From NCBI RefSeq assembly GCF_028009165.1, contig NC_079243.1, positions 1,364,001 through 1,428,000 on the forward strand: a stretch of DNA of 64,000 bases. The letters are read 5' to 3'. How positions within the stretch are numbered: the stretch's first letter is position 1; each line of letters starts with the position of its first letter. Made by a program: the position numbers and the translations under genes. This DNA is from Akanthomyces muscarius. Taxonomy: Eukaryota; Ascomycota; Sordariomycetes; Hypocreales; Cordycipitaceae. Below are positions 9,712 through 19,428 of the stretch, piece after piece. The notes under the pieces are model-generated. The model saw nothing but the letters and a program-made list of their open reading frames with translations, did not search any database and was not told the origin of the DNA.

Positions 9712-11166
9712 ATGGCACGCCAATCGCCCCCCTGGGGGTACCGATGGCGATCGCAGCGCCTCTTCATCATTGTCACGGTAGGCATCGGCCTGTTCAGCGA
9801 CCTCTTCCTTTACGGCATCGTCGTCCCCGTCATGCCCTTTGTGCTGCGCGACCGTCTGGGCATCGACGACTCCGCCATCCAGACGCAGACGTCGCGCCAG
9901 CTCGCCGCCTACGCGGGCTCCTCGGTGCTCTTTGCGGTGCCGGTCGGCTGGGCCGCCGATAGATTCGGCTCGCGCAAGTTGCCCTTTGTGGTCGGCATCG
10001 TGGCGCTGCTTGCCAGCACGGCGATGCTCTGCGCGGGCACGACCCTCGCCGTCCTGCTGGCGGCGCGGCTGCTGCAGGGCGTCTCGGTGGCCATTGTTTG
10101 GGCGGTCGGGTTTGCCACTCTCCAGGACCTCGTCGGCGCCAGCGAGCTGGGCCGCGTGACGGGCTCCATCTTCTCGTTTGTATCGGTGGGCGAATTGTTG
10201 GCGCCGGCGCTCGGGGGGTGGCTATACGACTCTGGCGGGATGAAGGCCGTGTTTACGCTCTGCGCTACGGTGCTGCTTGTTGATCTTACCATGAGGCTGC
10301 TGATGCTTGATAAACTGGAGATGGAAAAGTACAGAGTGGTGTCGGATCTAGATGAGGATGAGTCGGATTCCAACTTGAGCGAGAGCACTACTGCGCAAGG
10401 CTGCGTCGGCGAAGACGACGAGAGCTCGCCTTTACTTCGGCGACGTAACGAGCTAAAAAGCTGCGAGTTCAGAATACCTGAGAATGCTGGTTGGCTGGCG
10501 CGCAACCTCCCTGTGCTGTTCTGCATGCGCAACTCGCGGCTCTCAATGGCCATGGCCATCGCCCTTGTGCAGGGCATAGTTGTCGGTGTTATTGACGCGA
10601 CCGTGCCAATCCAGTTGACAAGTCTCTTTTTGTTCACTTCCAACCAAGTTGGCATGACTTTTGCCTGCATGATAGTGCCACTTGTCGGATTGGGCCAGCC
10701 CGCTGGCTGGGCAGTGGACAGATACGGCCCAAGGGCGCTGGCGACGACGGGATACGCGCTACTGGTGCCTGCAGTTGGCCTTTTCTCCCTGCCATCGCTT
10801 GAAATACTGTCTGACGCTGCCAGACTGCCATTCTTTTGCGTCGTTCTGGCACTCAACGGCGTGGCGCTTGCATTGACGGGTCCAATCAGCTATGTCGAGG
10901 CCGGAAGTGTCATAGAGTCGTACCACATGGCCAATCCTGGTTTTTTTGGCAAGCACGGGCCGTATGCGCAGCTTTATGGATTCAATTCGCTGTTCTTCTT
11001 TGGAGGTTTGGCCATTGGACCGCTGGTTGGTGGCTGGCTTAGCGAAGCCTACGGCTTCCACGTTATGGCGCTTGTATTCGCTGGCGTCGCCGCGGTCATG
11101 CTTGCGTTGGTTTTGGGACTTGTTGGGAAGACTTCGGCGGAGGTGTTTTGTAAGAATGACGAGTAA
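9712..11166 (+). CDS. MFS transporter, DHA1/vesicular amine transporter-like
   Basis: A single exon of 484 codons begins at ATG 9712. The sequence shows the 12-helix MFS plan. Helix 1 (about residues 17-40) contains IIVTVGIGLFSDLFLYGIVV. The loop after helix 2 has GWAADRFGSR, the family A-like motif. A later helix carries SFVSVGELLAPALGGWLYDS, the motif-C region of proton-coupled antiporters. A long hydrophilic central loop (about 200-260, acidic) separates the two halves, and the second half repeats the motif as GWAVDRYGPR. Proton-driven export of small organic molecules across the plasma membrane is typical of the family; the substrate is unknown. It starts the block of accessory enzymes and could be their exporter. 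Confidence 0.88.
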   Translation: MARQSPPWGYRWRSQRLFIIVTVGIGLFSDLFLYGIVVPVMPFVLRDRLGIDDSAIQTQTSRQLAAYAGSSVLFAVPVGWAADRFGSRKLPFVVGIVALLASTAMLCAGTTLAVLLAARLLQGVSVAIVWAVGFATLQDLVGASELGRVTGSIFSFVSVGELLAPALGGWLYDSGGMKAVFTLCATVLLVDLTMRLLMLDKLEMEKYRVVSDLDEDESDSNLSESTTAQGCVGEDDESSPLLRRRNELKSCEFRIPENAGWLARNLPVLFCMRNSRLSMAMAIALVQGIVVGVIDATVPIQLTSLFLFTSNQVGMTFACMIVPLVGLGQPAGWAVDRYGPRALATTGYALLVPAVGLFSLPSLEILSDAARLPFFCVVLALNGVALALTGPISYVEAGSVIESYHMANPGFFGKHGPYAQLYGFNSLFFFGGLAIGPLVGGWLSEAYGFHVMALVFAGVAAVMLALVLGLVGKTSAEVFCKNDE

Positions 11167-11413
11167 AAACTTATTCTCTTTTTATACATTATATTACCAA
11201 AGACTTTCGTTAATTTATTTTAAATTTTCATTTACAGAAATTCGTATTCCTCTAGTTATAACGTAATTTATATATTTCAATCTTTTTTTTTGTGGAAAAT
11301 CTATGTTTTCAACGTGAATCAATTTTGTTTCTGTTTTAAACCTAGTTCATGTACTTGTTTTAATAACGGCCGGGTTGATATGATCAGCCTTGCCTATAAA
11401 TTTGTCCAAAAGC

Positions 11414-11905
11414 CTACATCTTCGATCGAGTCTCAAATCCACTCTTCAAGCTCGAGCGCTTGATATCTGGTGGGGACTGCAAAATCGTGCTAATTACCTT
11501 TCCAAACTTCTTGAAAGCTGGTGATTGTGCATGGCTTTTTAACGCGCCCTCGTTGGCATACCTGCGATAGCCAATATCAGCCATGCTTCGATTAAACCGA
11601 AAAAGTCGTGTTAGAAACTTACTTCTCCACAATTATAAGCTCATCCTTGCCTTTTGGCTGCACGGCGTAATAGGAGAGTGTTTCAGGCTCATTGGCTTCA
11701 ACGTGGAGTGAGAGATTCTCAAATGCCTGTATTAACTGCAGATAGGGTCAGATTGCTTCGGAAAATAATATTGAGTGGGGGAATTCAATCATTCGGTTTC
11801 TGTGCAAGTTTGGATCAAGTGTGCAGGTTTGCAAGTAAATACCTCGCCAAGTTTCCCAGTTTGGGGGACAAGTGTTACGACGATATGCACTACTTCAGAG
11901 GACAT
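11414..11905 (-). CDS. Antibiotic biosynthesis monooxygenase (ABM)-fold protein, three exons
   Basis: Three short exons join to a 107-residue protein: 11905-11843, 11735-11623 and 11561-11414. The introns are 107 nt (GTATTT...CTGCAG, with CTGAC) and 61 nt (GTAAGT...CGCAG), and the reading frame is kept across both. The product begins MSSEVVHIVV, continues AFENLSLHVEANEPETLSYY, DELIIVEKYANEGALKSHAQ and ends near SGFETRSKM. The pattern H-V...E-N-E-P-x-T-x-x-Y...E-x-Y-x-x-x-x-A-L-x-x-H is that of the ABM/ferredoxin-like dimeric barrel family, whose members oxidise quinol-type substrates without cofactor or act as small binding proteins. The length is typical. The real reaction is unknown; the context of tautomerase, hydrolase and dehydrogenase suggests aromatic or ring-opened substrates. 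Confidence 0.8.
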
Positions 11906-12972
11906 GTTGTTCCGTGGATGTTCGTTTACCGAATTTTGTGTACAGAACACTTGTTCGCGACAAATTGTGAGGGGCACACCTTCACCTTATACTCGGGCTC
12001 TAAGTCCGATTCAACGAAGTGCACGACTAATCATTCCGGGCCGCCCGGCTAAGCTGCCGAGGTCCATGTGCGAGGATGGAGAAACGAGCGCTCCGATGAC
12101 TAAGTTGTGCAGTCACTACAAAGTGCATAGTCTCTTCGTGACCCAAGTAGTGTTCTGTAAAAGCTGAGAACGGTTTGGTGGAAGAAGAAATGTGTGAATG
12201 TGGGTTAAAGGGGAGGAAGAGGGTTTCAAGAGAGGAGGTAAAAGCTGCGGCTGCCACGTAGTTAATGGGCTACTTGGTTACCTGCCTTGGCTGGCCAATT
12301 ATGAGACTGAGGCCGCTGATGTGTGTTGGAGTATTCAGCCTAGGTACGGAAACACGCCTACGTTTTTGCGAGGTGTTCCCTATAAATTAGCGCAGTAACA
12401 GTGGGTTCCGGCCTGTAGCGCAGTAAGTTTACAACGGGCACCGACGCACTCACTCCCATAGCGTTCGCGTCAGCTGGAAGCTTGACCAGTTGTGACGCTC
12501 GAAACTAACTGAAAGTACGGGGTTTATGACGTTGAGATTTTCCCCGACAACAGTGGAAGCTCTCCTCTTGAATGGGATCTTGTGGAGGAGGCACATGTTT
12601 CAGATTGTCAAAGTCGGAGCCGGGGTAAAGCAGACAATAAGAGTAACACAGGGAGACTCCGAGCACTAATTAATTAATGTTCGCGGCGCAAAATTGACCT
12701 TGTTCGATTTTGCTATACTCATGAGAGAGCTACTTAATGCCATATTGAATGCGGAAACGCGGTGCACAGACACTCAACTTGTTCAAGCGGTCGCGAACAT
12801 TATTTGGTACTTGGTTTTTGTTTTGCCTCGCCAACAGCATTAATTTGTTCTGTCAACATTACTTTCTGTCAACTCGGTCTACTCACTCGAAAGTGGAATT
12901 CCATTTAACACGGCAAAAGGAACTATGAAGTACTAGTGCGTCGCCTCTCCTACTTCTTTTTGCCTCCGTCAT
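11906..12972. other. Intergenic region, no gene seen
   Basis: This segment covers the upstream side of the ABM gene and the 3' flank of the tautomerase gene. It becomes A+T-rich toward the right. I see no open frame with a domain and no RNA gene. Confidence 0.45.
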
Positions 12973-13422
12973 TTAAAGCGATGAACGATATTTTCCAGCC
13001 AGGATTTTCCGGTTCACTTCCGCCTGATCCTTGTCGTCTGGTCCAAATGCCTCCGGAGGGTCCACGCCGTCGATTCTCCACAACGCTGCTGGCCCTTCCA
13101 GAACTGCGTACTCGAGATGGATCCCCTTGTCGGTAGTAAAGGGCATCATGACGCGGTCGATTCCCTTCTTGATATATTCCGCGTGTTCTTTTTTTCCGTC
13201 CCAGTTTCTCGCAACGTGCGCGACTTCGATCAAGACGAAAGGTGTAGAGTGCAATTTGCCACCTGTAAAGCTATTTTCTCGTTCCATCGAAGTAAAAAGC
13301 GTGTGGACGTAAAATGCGGGAAGACCGGCTCGACTGTAAAACTCGGTCGCTCCTCTGGCAATAGCGGCCTTGTCCTGGTCCGTGAAAACGCCAGTGCTGT
13401 GATAAATATTCCAGAAAGGCAT
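12973..13422 (-). CDS. Tautomerase_3 / cis-CaaD-like tautomerase
   Basis: The protein is 149 residues with start at ATG 13422. That start is chosen over an upstream ATG four codons earlier because it yields Met-Pro at the N-terminus (MPFWNIYHSTGVFTDQDKAA), and the tautomerase superfamily uses the amino-terminal proline, freed by Met removal, as catalytic base or acid. The length equals that of cis-3-chloroacrylic acid dehalogenase-type enzymes. The C-terminal block HLEYAVLEGPAALWRIDG is typical of fungal Tautomerase_3 members. Arg and His residues in the middle are present, but I did not assign them individually. It probably isomerises or hydrates unsaturated acids; dehalogenation itself is not implied. 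Confidence 0.85.
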   Translation of the reverse strand: MPFWNIYHSTGVFTDQDKAAIARGATEFYSRAGLPAFYVHTLFTSMERENSFTGGKLHSTPFVLIEVAHVARNWDGKKEHAEYIKKGIDRVMMPFTTDKGIHLEYAVLEGPAALWRIDGVDPPEAFGPDDKDQAEVNRKILAGKYRSSL

Positions 13423-14320
13423 AGTGGCGGCCAAAAACAGAGAGGAAGGGTTATGATTTTGTTTCGAAAACGAAAAGCCTAGCCCGGTTCGTACGGCAAT
13501 GCGAATGCTTGGATAGCTAGGGCTCGAGGGCGGATAAAAGGGCGTAGAAACTTTGATGCAGTGGCTTAAAGTAAGCTATGAATGGTAGCTCTGTTGATAA
13601 CCTGCAGACCGCGGCGCAAAGTAATCAGTGAAGAGCCAGTGAACGTAGAAGAAGTAGTCCGTAGTGTGAAGTTATGCCGGCAGCGAGATGATACGGTGCC
13701 ACAAGTATCAATTGTAGGAAGACAGCGAGATTACAAGCGCGCCAGGAAAATGAAGTCGAACCTTTTATCACAAGGCATCTTGTGTAGCTTGAGGTTTCGA
13801 TTACACTGTAATGGCCGATCCTGGTGAAGTTAAGGGACGGACAGCTGTGGCGTATAGTTGCGGACCTTATGCGGACCTAGTGCGGGCAGATGCGGGCAGA
13901 TGAGGGCAATGGCCGTTGGTCAATACACTGCCACCTCTTCTCTCGCCACGCCACTAGTCTGCTTAATCAGGCAAGTACATGTAGCTTATTGATGTTTCAG
14001 CCATAGATCACGTAAACGTGTCCGTTTAGGATTCGATTGCCGCCGCTGCAATCGATGAGACGAGCGGTACGGACATTTAAACTGCTATATAGATGACAGA
14101 GTTAATGAAATGCTACATATCGGCACGGTGAAGGGTATGCCGAGATCCGAGGCTTCTTCCGACCTCATATACTCACTGCTTTCATCTCACAAGTTATACT
14201 TTTTGCGATGGTGACTACCAACTGTCAGTCGTCTTGAAGTATCGCTGTTGTTTTTTCTACCTTTCACAATTTACATCAGACACCCAAAAAAGAAGATAAA
14301 ATTCGTCATTTAAAAAAGAA
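13423..14320. promoter_or_regulatory. Divergent intergenic region between tautomerase and MBL hydrolase
   Basis: About 0.9 kb separates the divergent starts of two enzyme genes, so it holds both promoters. Just before the MBL start there is an A-rich stretch (about 14285-14320). No further gene was seen. Confidence 0.45.
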
Positions 14321-15202
14321 ATGTCTGATTTAAGGTCTGCTGTATACGTCGCACCTCCAATCCCACTTCAGGCTGCAGATCCGGCAGCGAAGGGAGGTGT
14401 CTGGTCCCCCATTTCCTGCACTCTGATCTACACCTCCACGGAAGCCGTCTTGGTAGACACTCCGATTACGATCCAGCAAACCAACGTCCTGATTGCATGG
14501 ATCGAGAAAATTGCACCAAAGCGAAGTTTGACACACATATACATAACGCACGGCCATGGAGACCATTTCTTTGGCATCCCGCTTATCCTCAACCGCTTTC
14601 CCGAGGCAGTTCCAGTGGCTACGCCGGCCGTCATCAGACACATGGAACAACAAATCGAGGAACAGGTATTCTCTACAATGTGGAGATCTCGTTTTCCTGG
14701 ACAAATCTACGAGCCTCAATCCACTGCATCTATCAAGCCTCTCCCAGAAGATAACAGATTTCTGATAGACCGTCGGTATGAATTGCAGGCCATCGAGGTC
14801 GGCCACTCTGATACCCACGACTCCACCATCTTATGGGTGCCCGATCTCAAACTTGCAGTGTGTGGGGATGTTGTCTATGGCCAGGTGCACCAGATGCTTT
14901 ACGAAGCAAATACACAGGCGAAGCGTGAGGCCTGGATCAAGGCCATTGGGGTTGTGGAGGATCTGAAGCCATCCTACGTTGTCGCTGGACACAGACAAGC
15001 GGAAGAAATCGATGGCGTGTGGCACTTGGCGGCGACCAGGAAGTACATTGAGGATTTTGGAAAGGCGCTGGCGAAGAACCCCAAAGATGCAAAGGAGCTT
15101 TTTAACGAGATGGTCAAATTATATCCTGACAGGTTCAACCCAGCCGCACTGAAAATGGGTTGCATCGGTGCGTTTCTTATTCCGAAAGAAGTCCGTCTCT
15201 AG
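14321..15202 (+). CDS. Metallo-beta-lactamase-fold hydrolase
   Basis: A single exon encodes 293 residues from ATG 14321. The zinc-binding signature THGHGDH lies at residues 76-82 (H77, H79, D81, H82). Further ligands of the fold are present at expected spacing: H162 in EVGHSD, D183 in CGDVVYG and H224 in VAGHRQ. There is no signal peptide, so it is probably cytoplasmic. Fungal members include lactamases such as the BOA-opening MBL of the Fusarium FDB1 locus, as well as lactonases and thioesterases. Which ester, lactam or thioester is cleaved here is unknown. The gene is divergent from the tautomerase. Confidence 0.88.
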   Translation: MSDLRSAVYVAPPIPLQAADPAAKGGVWSPISCTLIYTSTEAVLVDTPITIQQTNVLIAWIEKIAPKRSLTHIYITHGHGDHFFGIPLILNRFPEAVPVATPAVIRHMEQQIEEQVFSTMWRSRFPGQIYEPQSTASIKPLPEDNRFLIDRRYELQAIEVGHSDTHDSTILWVPDLKLAVCGDVVYGQVHQMLYEANTQAKREAWIKAIGVVEDLKPSYVVAGHRQAEEIDGVWHLAATRKYIEDFGKALAKNPKDAKELFNEMVKLYPDRFNPAALKMGCIGAFLIPKEVRL

Positions 15203-16402
15203 GTCAATGTCTGGAGAACTCGAAGCAATGTCATTTAATTGTCGCTAGTTATAGCCCACTGCAATCATGAGCTGCCATGTACTTAGCACACTGCCGCAGT
15301 GCAGACAATAGGATATTCAAATCTCGGCCATAATATTACACCTCACATGGCTCTAATTGACTGTGTGATGGGTGAGCCTCCCAGGCCTTACTCACTGCGT
15401 TGCCAGTATACAAGCTAGTACCCTGACGTGCTCACTTCAGGGTTGGAGGACCGCAAAAATGCAGCGCAGAGGTTATGTTCTCCGCAGTGGACGCGCAGGA
15501 TACTTAGCGAGACATGAAATAAAAAAAAAGAAAAAGAAAAGGATTCGTACTTGAAAGATGAGCTATCATGTCGATAAATTTCTGAAGCAATCATCTTGCG
15601 GTGATCATAGGCTTTGCACATGAGCCTCAATCTGCGCGCACACCACTCTGCAGCTTTTGCGCCGGCACGAGCCACTGTATACACACGCTGGAAGGACTAG
15701 ACATCAGTCTTCATGTCCATCGCTGCGACTCACAGATACGAAGCAAGGCATCCATCTCCTCACGGTCTGAGCAATGTCGAATACTGACCTCCACAGTCAG
15801 CTGCATGAGTTTCTCGAGCCCCTTGACAGACGTAGCAGCTCTTTTGCCTAGCAGCAGCACCAGGGAGAACGATCACGGAACTTATTCGCCAGCCTCCACC
15901 CCTGCTGCGGATCTCATGGAAACGTGCACAGCTTCTCGGCTGCTCCGCATGATTAGTTAGTCGGTTAGCTGTGTCTAGGCACTCACGCAAGCTAGATGGG
16001 CACCTAGCGATAAATAGCGGTGTTGCCGCCTGAAGCAGCCCCCTCCCCCCCCTCGAGCTTTTCTTTTCGTGTTCATCCATGTTGGTGCTGCCTCCGGCTG
16101 ATTCGGATTCCACGACATCTGCGGGTGACGAAAATCTAGCCCGATTCAGAAAGGCGCCCAAAACCCGTTGAACCCACTTTCTTGATGACAGGATTCTAAC
16201 CGTTTTGGGCGGTTTGCAACTTTGGAATCAGATGGTTGATGGAATTGCCGCCTTGTCTGGTCACTGGCGAACATGTCGTAGCATGTAGCGAAAAAAAGTA
16301 TAAAAAGAACGTGTTTCCATATCTTCTGGGTAGATTTTAATCCAGTTTACTTTACCGTCCAGACAAAGAAAACTTATATACTTTCCTACAGATTCGTTCA
16401 AA
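15203..16402. other. Intergenic region with a possible decayed minus-strand gene
   Basis: On the minus strand, from an ATG near 16077 to about 15600, there are pieces of open frame flanked by intron-like signals: GTGAGT...GAGCAG near 15987-15941 and GTGAGT...CTTCCAG near 15745-15700. The pieces cannot be joined in one open frame, and I recognise no domain. It may be a relic. The SDR promoter occupies the right end. Confidence 0.25.
16299..16306 (+). promoter_or_regulatory. TATA box of the SDR gene
   Basis: The sequence TATAAAAA stands about 100 bp before the SDR ATG at 16403, a usual spacing for fungal genes with a short leader. Confidence 0.5.
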
Positions 16403-17557
16403 ATGCCGTCCAAGCAAATGATTCAGACCTCTGAAGCGATTCTCGAGAAGCATGGCGCCGCTCTCAAGGGCAAGACCATTCTCATCACTGGCGTCGCCGC
16501 CGATTCCATCGCTGGCGAGCTCGCCGTGCAGCTGAGCACCGTCGGGCCCAAGCTGCTCATCCTCTCCGCGCGCTCAGAGTCTCGCGTGGAGCCCATCGTC
16601 GCCAAAATCAAGGAAAAGGACGCCGCGGTCGAGACTCGGTTCTTGAAGATGGACCTGGCCGATCAGAGCGAGATACGGCGCGCGGTGGCCAGTCTATCCG
16701 ACGTGGAGGCGATTGACCACGTCGCGCTCGTCGCGGGGCTCATGGGGCCGCCGTACAGCAAGACCACCGATGGCGTCGAGTCACAGCTGGCGGTAAACTA
16801 TGTGGCGAATTTCTTGCTAGTGAATCTGCTGAGAGGCAAGATTGAGAAGGCGGGACGGGGGTCGTCGGTGGTGGTTGTCGCGAGTTCGGCTGTCCGGGGA
16901 GGCAAGATGAATTTTGAGGACGTGAATTTTGAGGCAAGTTTGATGACATCATGCCTGGCTCTTCATGAACAGCGATTGCTGACAGCACATATAGACGCCT
17001 GGTTCGTATAAGCCGATTGTCGCTTACGGCCAGTCCAACGCCGCCCGAGTCATGTTTGTGAAGAAGCTGGCGCCGCAGCTCGCCAGCAAAGGCGTGCGTG
17101 CGTATAGCGTTGACCCAGGCGGTACGTGAACAAGACTTGATACCATTTTACCCTGGCACAATCTGACACTTGCATTGGTAGCTGTTTGGTCCGGCCTTCA
17201 GCGACACTTTACTGACGATGACCGTGCCTGGATTGCCAAGCTGAGGTCTTCCGGGGGGAGTACGTACCGACCCACTGGCGTTCAACATCAGCCATTTCAG
17301 TAGCAAAGACGCAGCTGACAAATGATTTAGAGCTCAAAGATCTCGACGGTAGAGAGTACGATGTTCCTCCTTGGACAAGTACCTCGGAGGGTGCAGCGAC
17401 AATCATCACCGGCATGGTAGATCCGACCATTGAGGACTCCTCCGGCGCATTCCTGCACAACAATGCTGTGGCGGATGAGGAGCTGCACTCTCACATCGTC
17501 GACGAGAATAACTGGACCAAGCTCTGGGATCTCACCGAGAATTTAATTCGCGTATAA
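16403..17557 (+). CDS. Atypical short-chain dehydrogenase/reductase, four exons
   Basis: Exons 16403-16933, 16995-17121, 17182-17259 and 17331-17557 give 320 residues. Intron 1 is of the GC-AG class (GCAAGT...ATATAG); introns 2 and 3 are GTACGT...GTAG and GTACGT...TTTAG. The Rossmann start is LKGKTILITGVAADSIAGEL (T29-G30...G38), followed by a nucleotide-binding strand LLILSARSES. The active site has S161/S162 in VASSAV and Y188 in VAYGQSN. The usual Y-x3-K lysine is N192 (codon AAC), and the usual N-N-A-G strand reads LVAGLMG. The C-terminal half (YSVDPGAVWSGLQ) resembles retinol-dehydrogenase/WWOX-like fungal SDRs. With Lys and Asn of the tetrad changed, oxidoreductase activity is doubtful. 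Confidence 0.87.
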
Positions 17558-17563
17558 GTTGTG

Positions 17564-18436
17564 TCACATAGCTTCCGGTAGCTTAGCCTCAGTTCTGAAT
17601 CCGAGCCTCAACGGCCTCGCACATCTCTTTGCCCGCCAGGAATTTGTCGATTCCAAAACATCTGTGCATCCCGCCAGTAGCCACTGCCACTTTTCCAGGA
17701 TGGCTTCTGAAAGCTCGTACGCCGTCGGATCCCAAGACTCGCCCCAAACCACGAGGCCGGCCTGGTGCTCGCTGCCGTTTCCAGCACCAATGAATAAATC
17801 GTGGCATAGCTCGTCCTCGTCGTACACAGCAGCGCCCAGCAGTAGCGCGTCTCGCAGCGACGGCATGGGGCAGAGATCGACCCAAGGATGGTGGACAATC
17901 TGTCGCTGCAGCGCCGTCGGCCGCAGACTCGGCGGAAGGTCGCCGGCGCCAAAGCCAAACGTAGCAGGCCCGATCACATTGAACGGCGATATAATATCCT
18001 CGCGCAGCAGCTCCATGGTCAGGCCTAGGTACGTCGCGTTGACCAGCATGGCCTGGTAGATGTTGTACCGTGTTACCGATACCAGGGCCTCGGCGTTGAG
18101 GCTCTGCTGCAGAAAGTTGTGTGCGACAGCTTTTCTCAATTTCTCCAGCGAGCGATTGCGGTCCGATGCCACGCGCTGGCAAAGATGCGCATGCTTCTCA
18201 CTCGTTCTGGCGCCGCCGGCCTCTTGGGCAGCGGACGCAGAGTAAATGATCCATTTCTGAGCAGGGCCTTTGGCGTTTGCTTCGTCGGCCAGGCGCTTGC
18301 CTGCGCAAAGGTTAGATCATGGCCATGTTGACTGTGTGCTGCTCAGTGGAGATAAACTGGACTAACGCCGGGCTTGCTGGTTCAGACGGTTCTGCCGCCT
18401 TCTACGCTCTGTCAAGCTTTCCTGCGCGGTCTCCAT
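17564..18436 (-). CDS. bZIP-type regulator with DUF3425 domain
   Basis: Two exons (18436-18367 and 18300-17564; 66-nt intron GTTAGT...GCGCAG) encode 268 residues. The ATG at 18436 gives METAQESLTERRRRQNRLNQ, and the basic region continues across the splice as QARRKRLADE; N16 and R24 fit the bZIP N-x7-R rule. There is no clear leucine heptad. The C-terminal part is DUF3425: SPFNVIGP, then LRPTALQRQIVHHPWVDLCP and the P-x-P-S-L-R-D box (PMPSLRD). Fungal bZIP-DUF3425 proteins are nuclear regulators, several of them inside metabolic clusters. It converges with the SDR gene, with only 6 bp between stop codons, so their 3'UTRs must overlap. Confidence 0.88.
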
Positions 18437-19428
18437 GACGGGACGCTCGATAGCCTAGGTCGCTGGGGTGCTGCGCAAAAGTTGCTACTGGATGCGATGA
18501 GAGTCCTGCAGCATGTTTGACAGTAAACGGTTGTGACGGAGAAGGCTTTGATGAGCACCACCAAGACTTCGTGGCTCGTCTCCGCACATGGGTAGATTCC
18601 GCTCCACCAAGGTAGTGGAAGATGGACTGTGGCAAACTCAAAAATATGTACAAACTTTAGCCATTGAAAATAAGGTTAACGCCACTATACTAAGGGGCTT
18701 CAACGAATACAAATAAACAGCCTTCTTCTCTCTATATGTTAAAGAGACACTTATCAGGGCATATACTTGATACTATAATTCTACTACTTATTCTATTACA
18801 TATTTCTTCATTCATCGTCTACGACAGAAAAATGATGGACTTATTCTCCGCCACATTTTGAGAAATAACATAAGCTGCAGTATTCCCGATCGCCTTTTTT
18901 AAACAAAACACTCAGCACTCTTTTTGCAGATTGCGTTACTTGGGCCTTTGATTTATTCTCAATACTCTTATGCAAAATGTCCTTTATTCAGTTGTTGGTA
19001 GCCAATATATCTTGGGGTATTGCGTGTACAGTATATGTCAAGCTGCAAGTGCTGTACTTTGATTCGCGGCTTACCCGCTCGTACATGATCGCGTCATCAG
19101 CTATGGTATAGTGAACATTAGTCGAGGCATCGTTTATCAAACCCCCCAAAATGAAAAAAAAAAAAACCCCTAGAAAATCCGTGATACTCCAAACCGAAAG
19201 AAATAATCTCACTGCCTTTGTTGTCATCTGTTGAATGGTCTGGCGCCGTCGGGAACGGAGTTTTGGATCACCGTTGGCGTAGGCGCTGCGGCCGACGGAC
19301 CCATCAGTAGGTACCTAGCCGAGGCCTACTGCCCGCGCCGCATATATCATCTCGGCGCATCCCATCTTCCCCGGGGCGAAGCTTTCATCAAGCTCATCAA
19401 ACATTCATTTCGCAGAAACGAATTCATC
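18437..19428. other. A+T-rich intergenic region
   Basis: Between 18650 and 19000 the sequence is strongly A+T-rich with many pyrimidine runs and no open frame. This may be an old mobile-element relic, but no terminal repeats were visible. The right end is the promoter of the small membrane-protein gene. Confidence 0.4.

Noticed and set aside
9909..10856. 315-codon frame antisense to the MFS gene
   Set aside because: It is a shadow of a membrane-protein gene; the antisense product is Ser-rich with no family.
18650..19000. A+T-rich tract as a transposon or long terminal repeat
   Set aside because: No terminal inverted or direct repeats, target duplication or transposase remnant could be seen.
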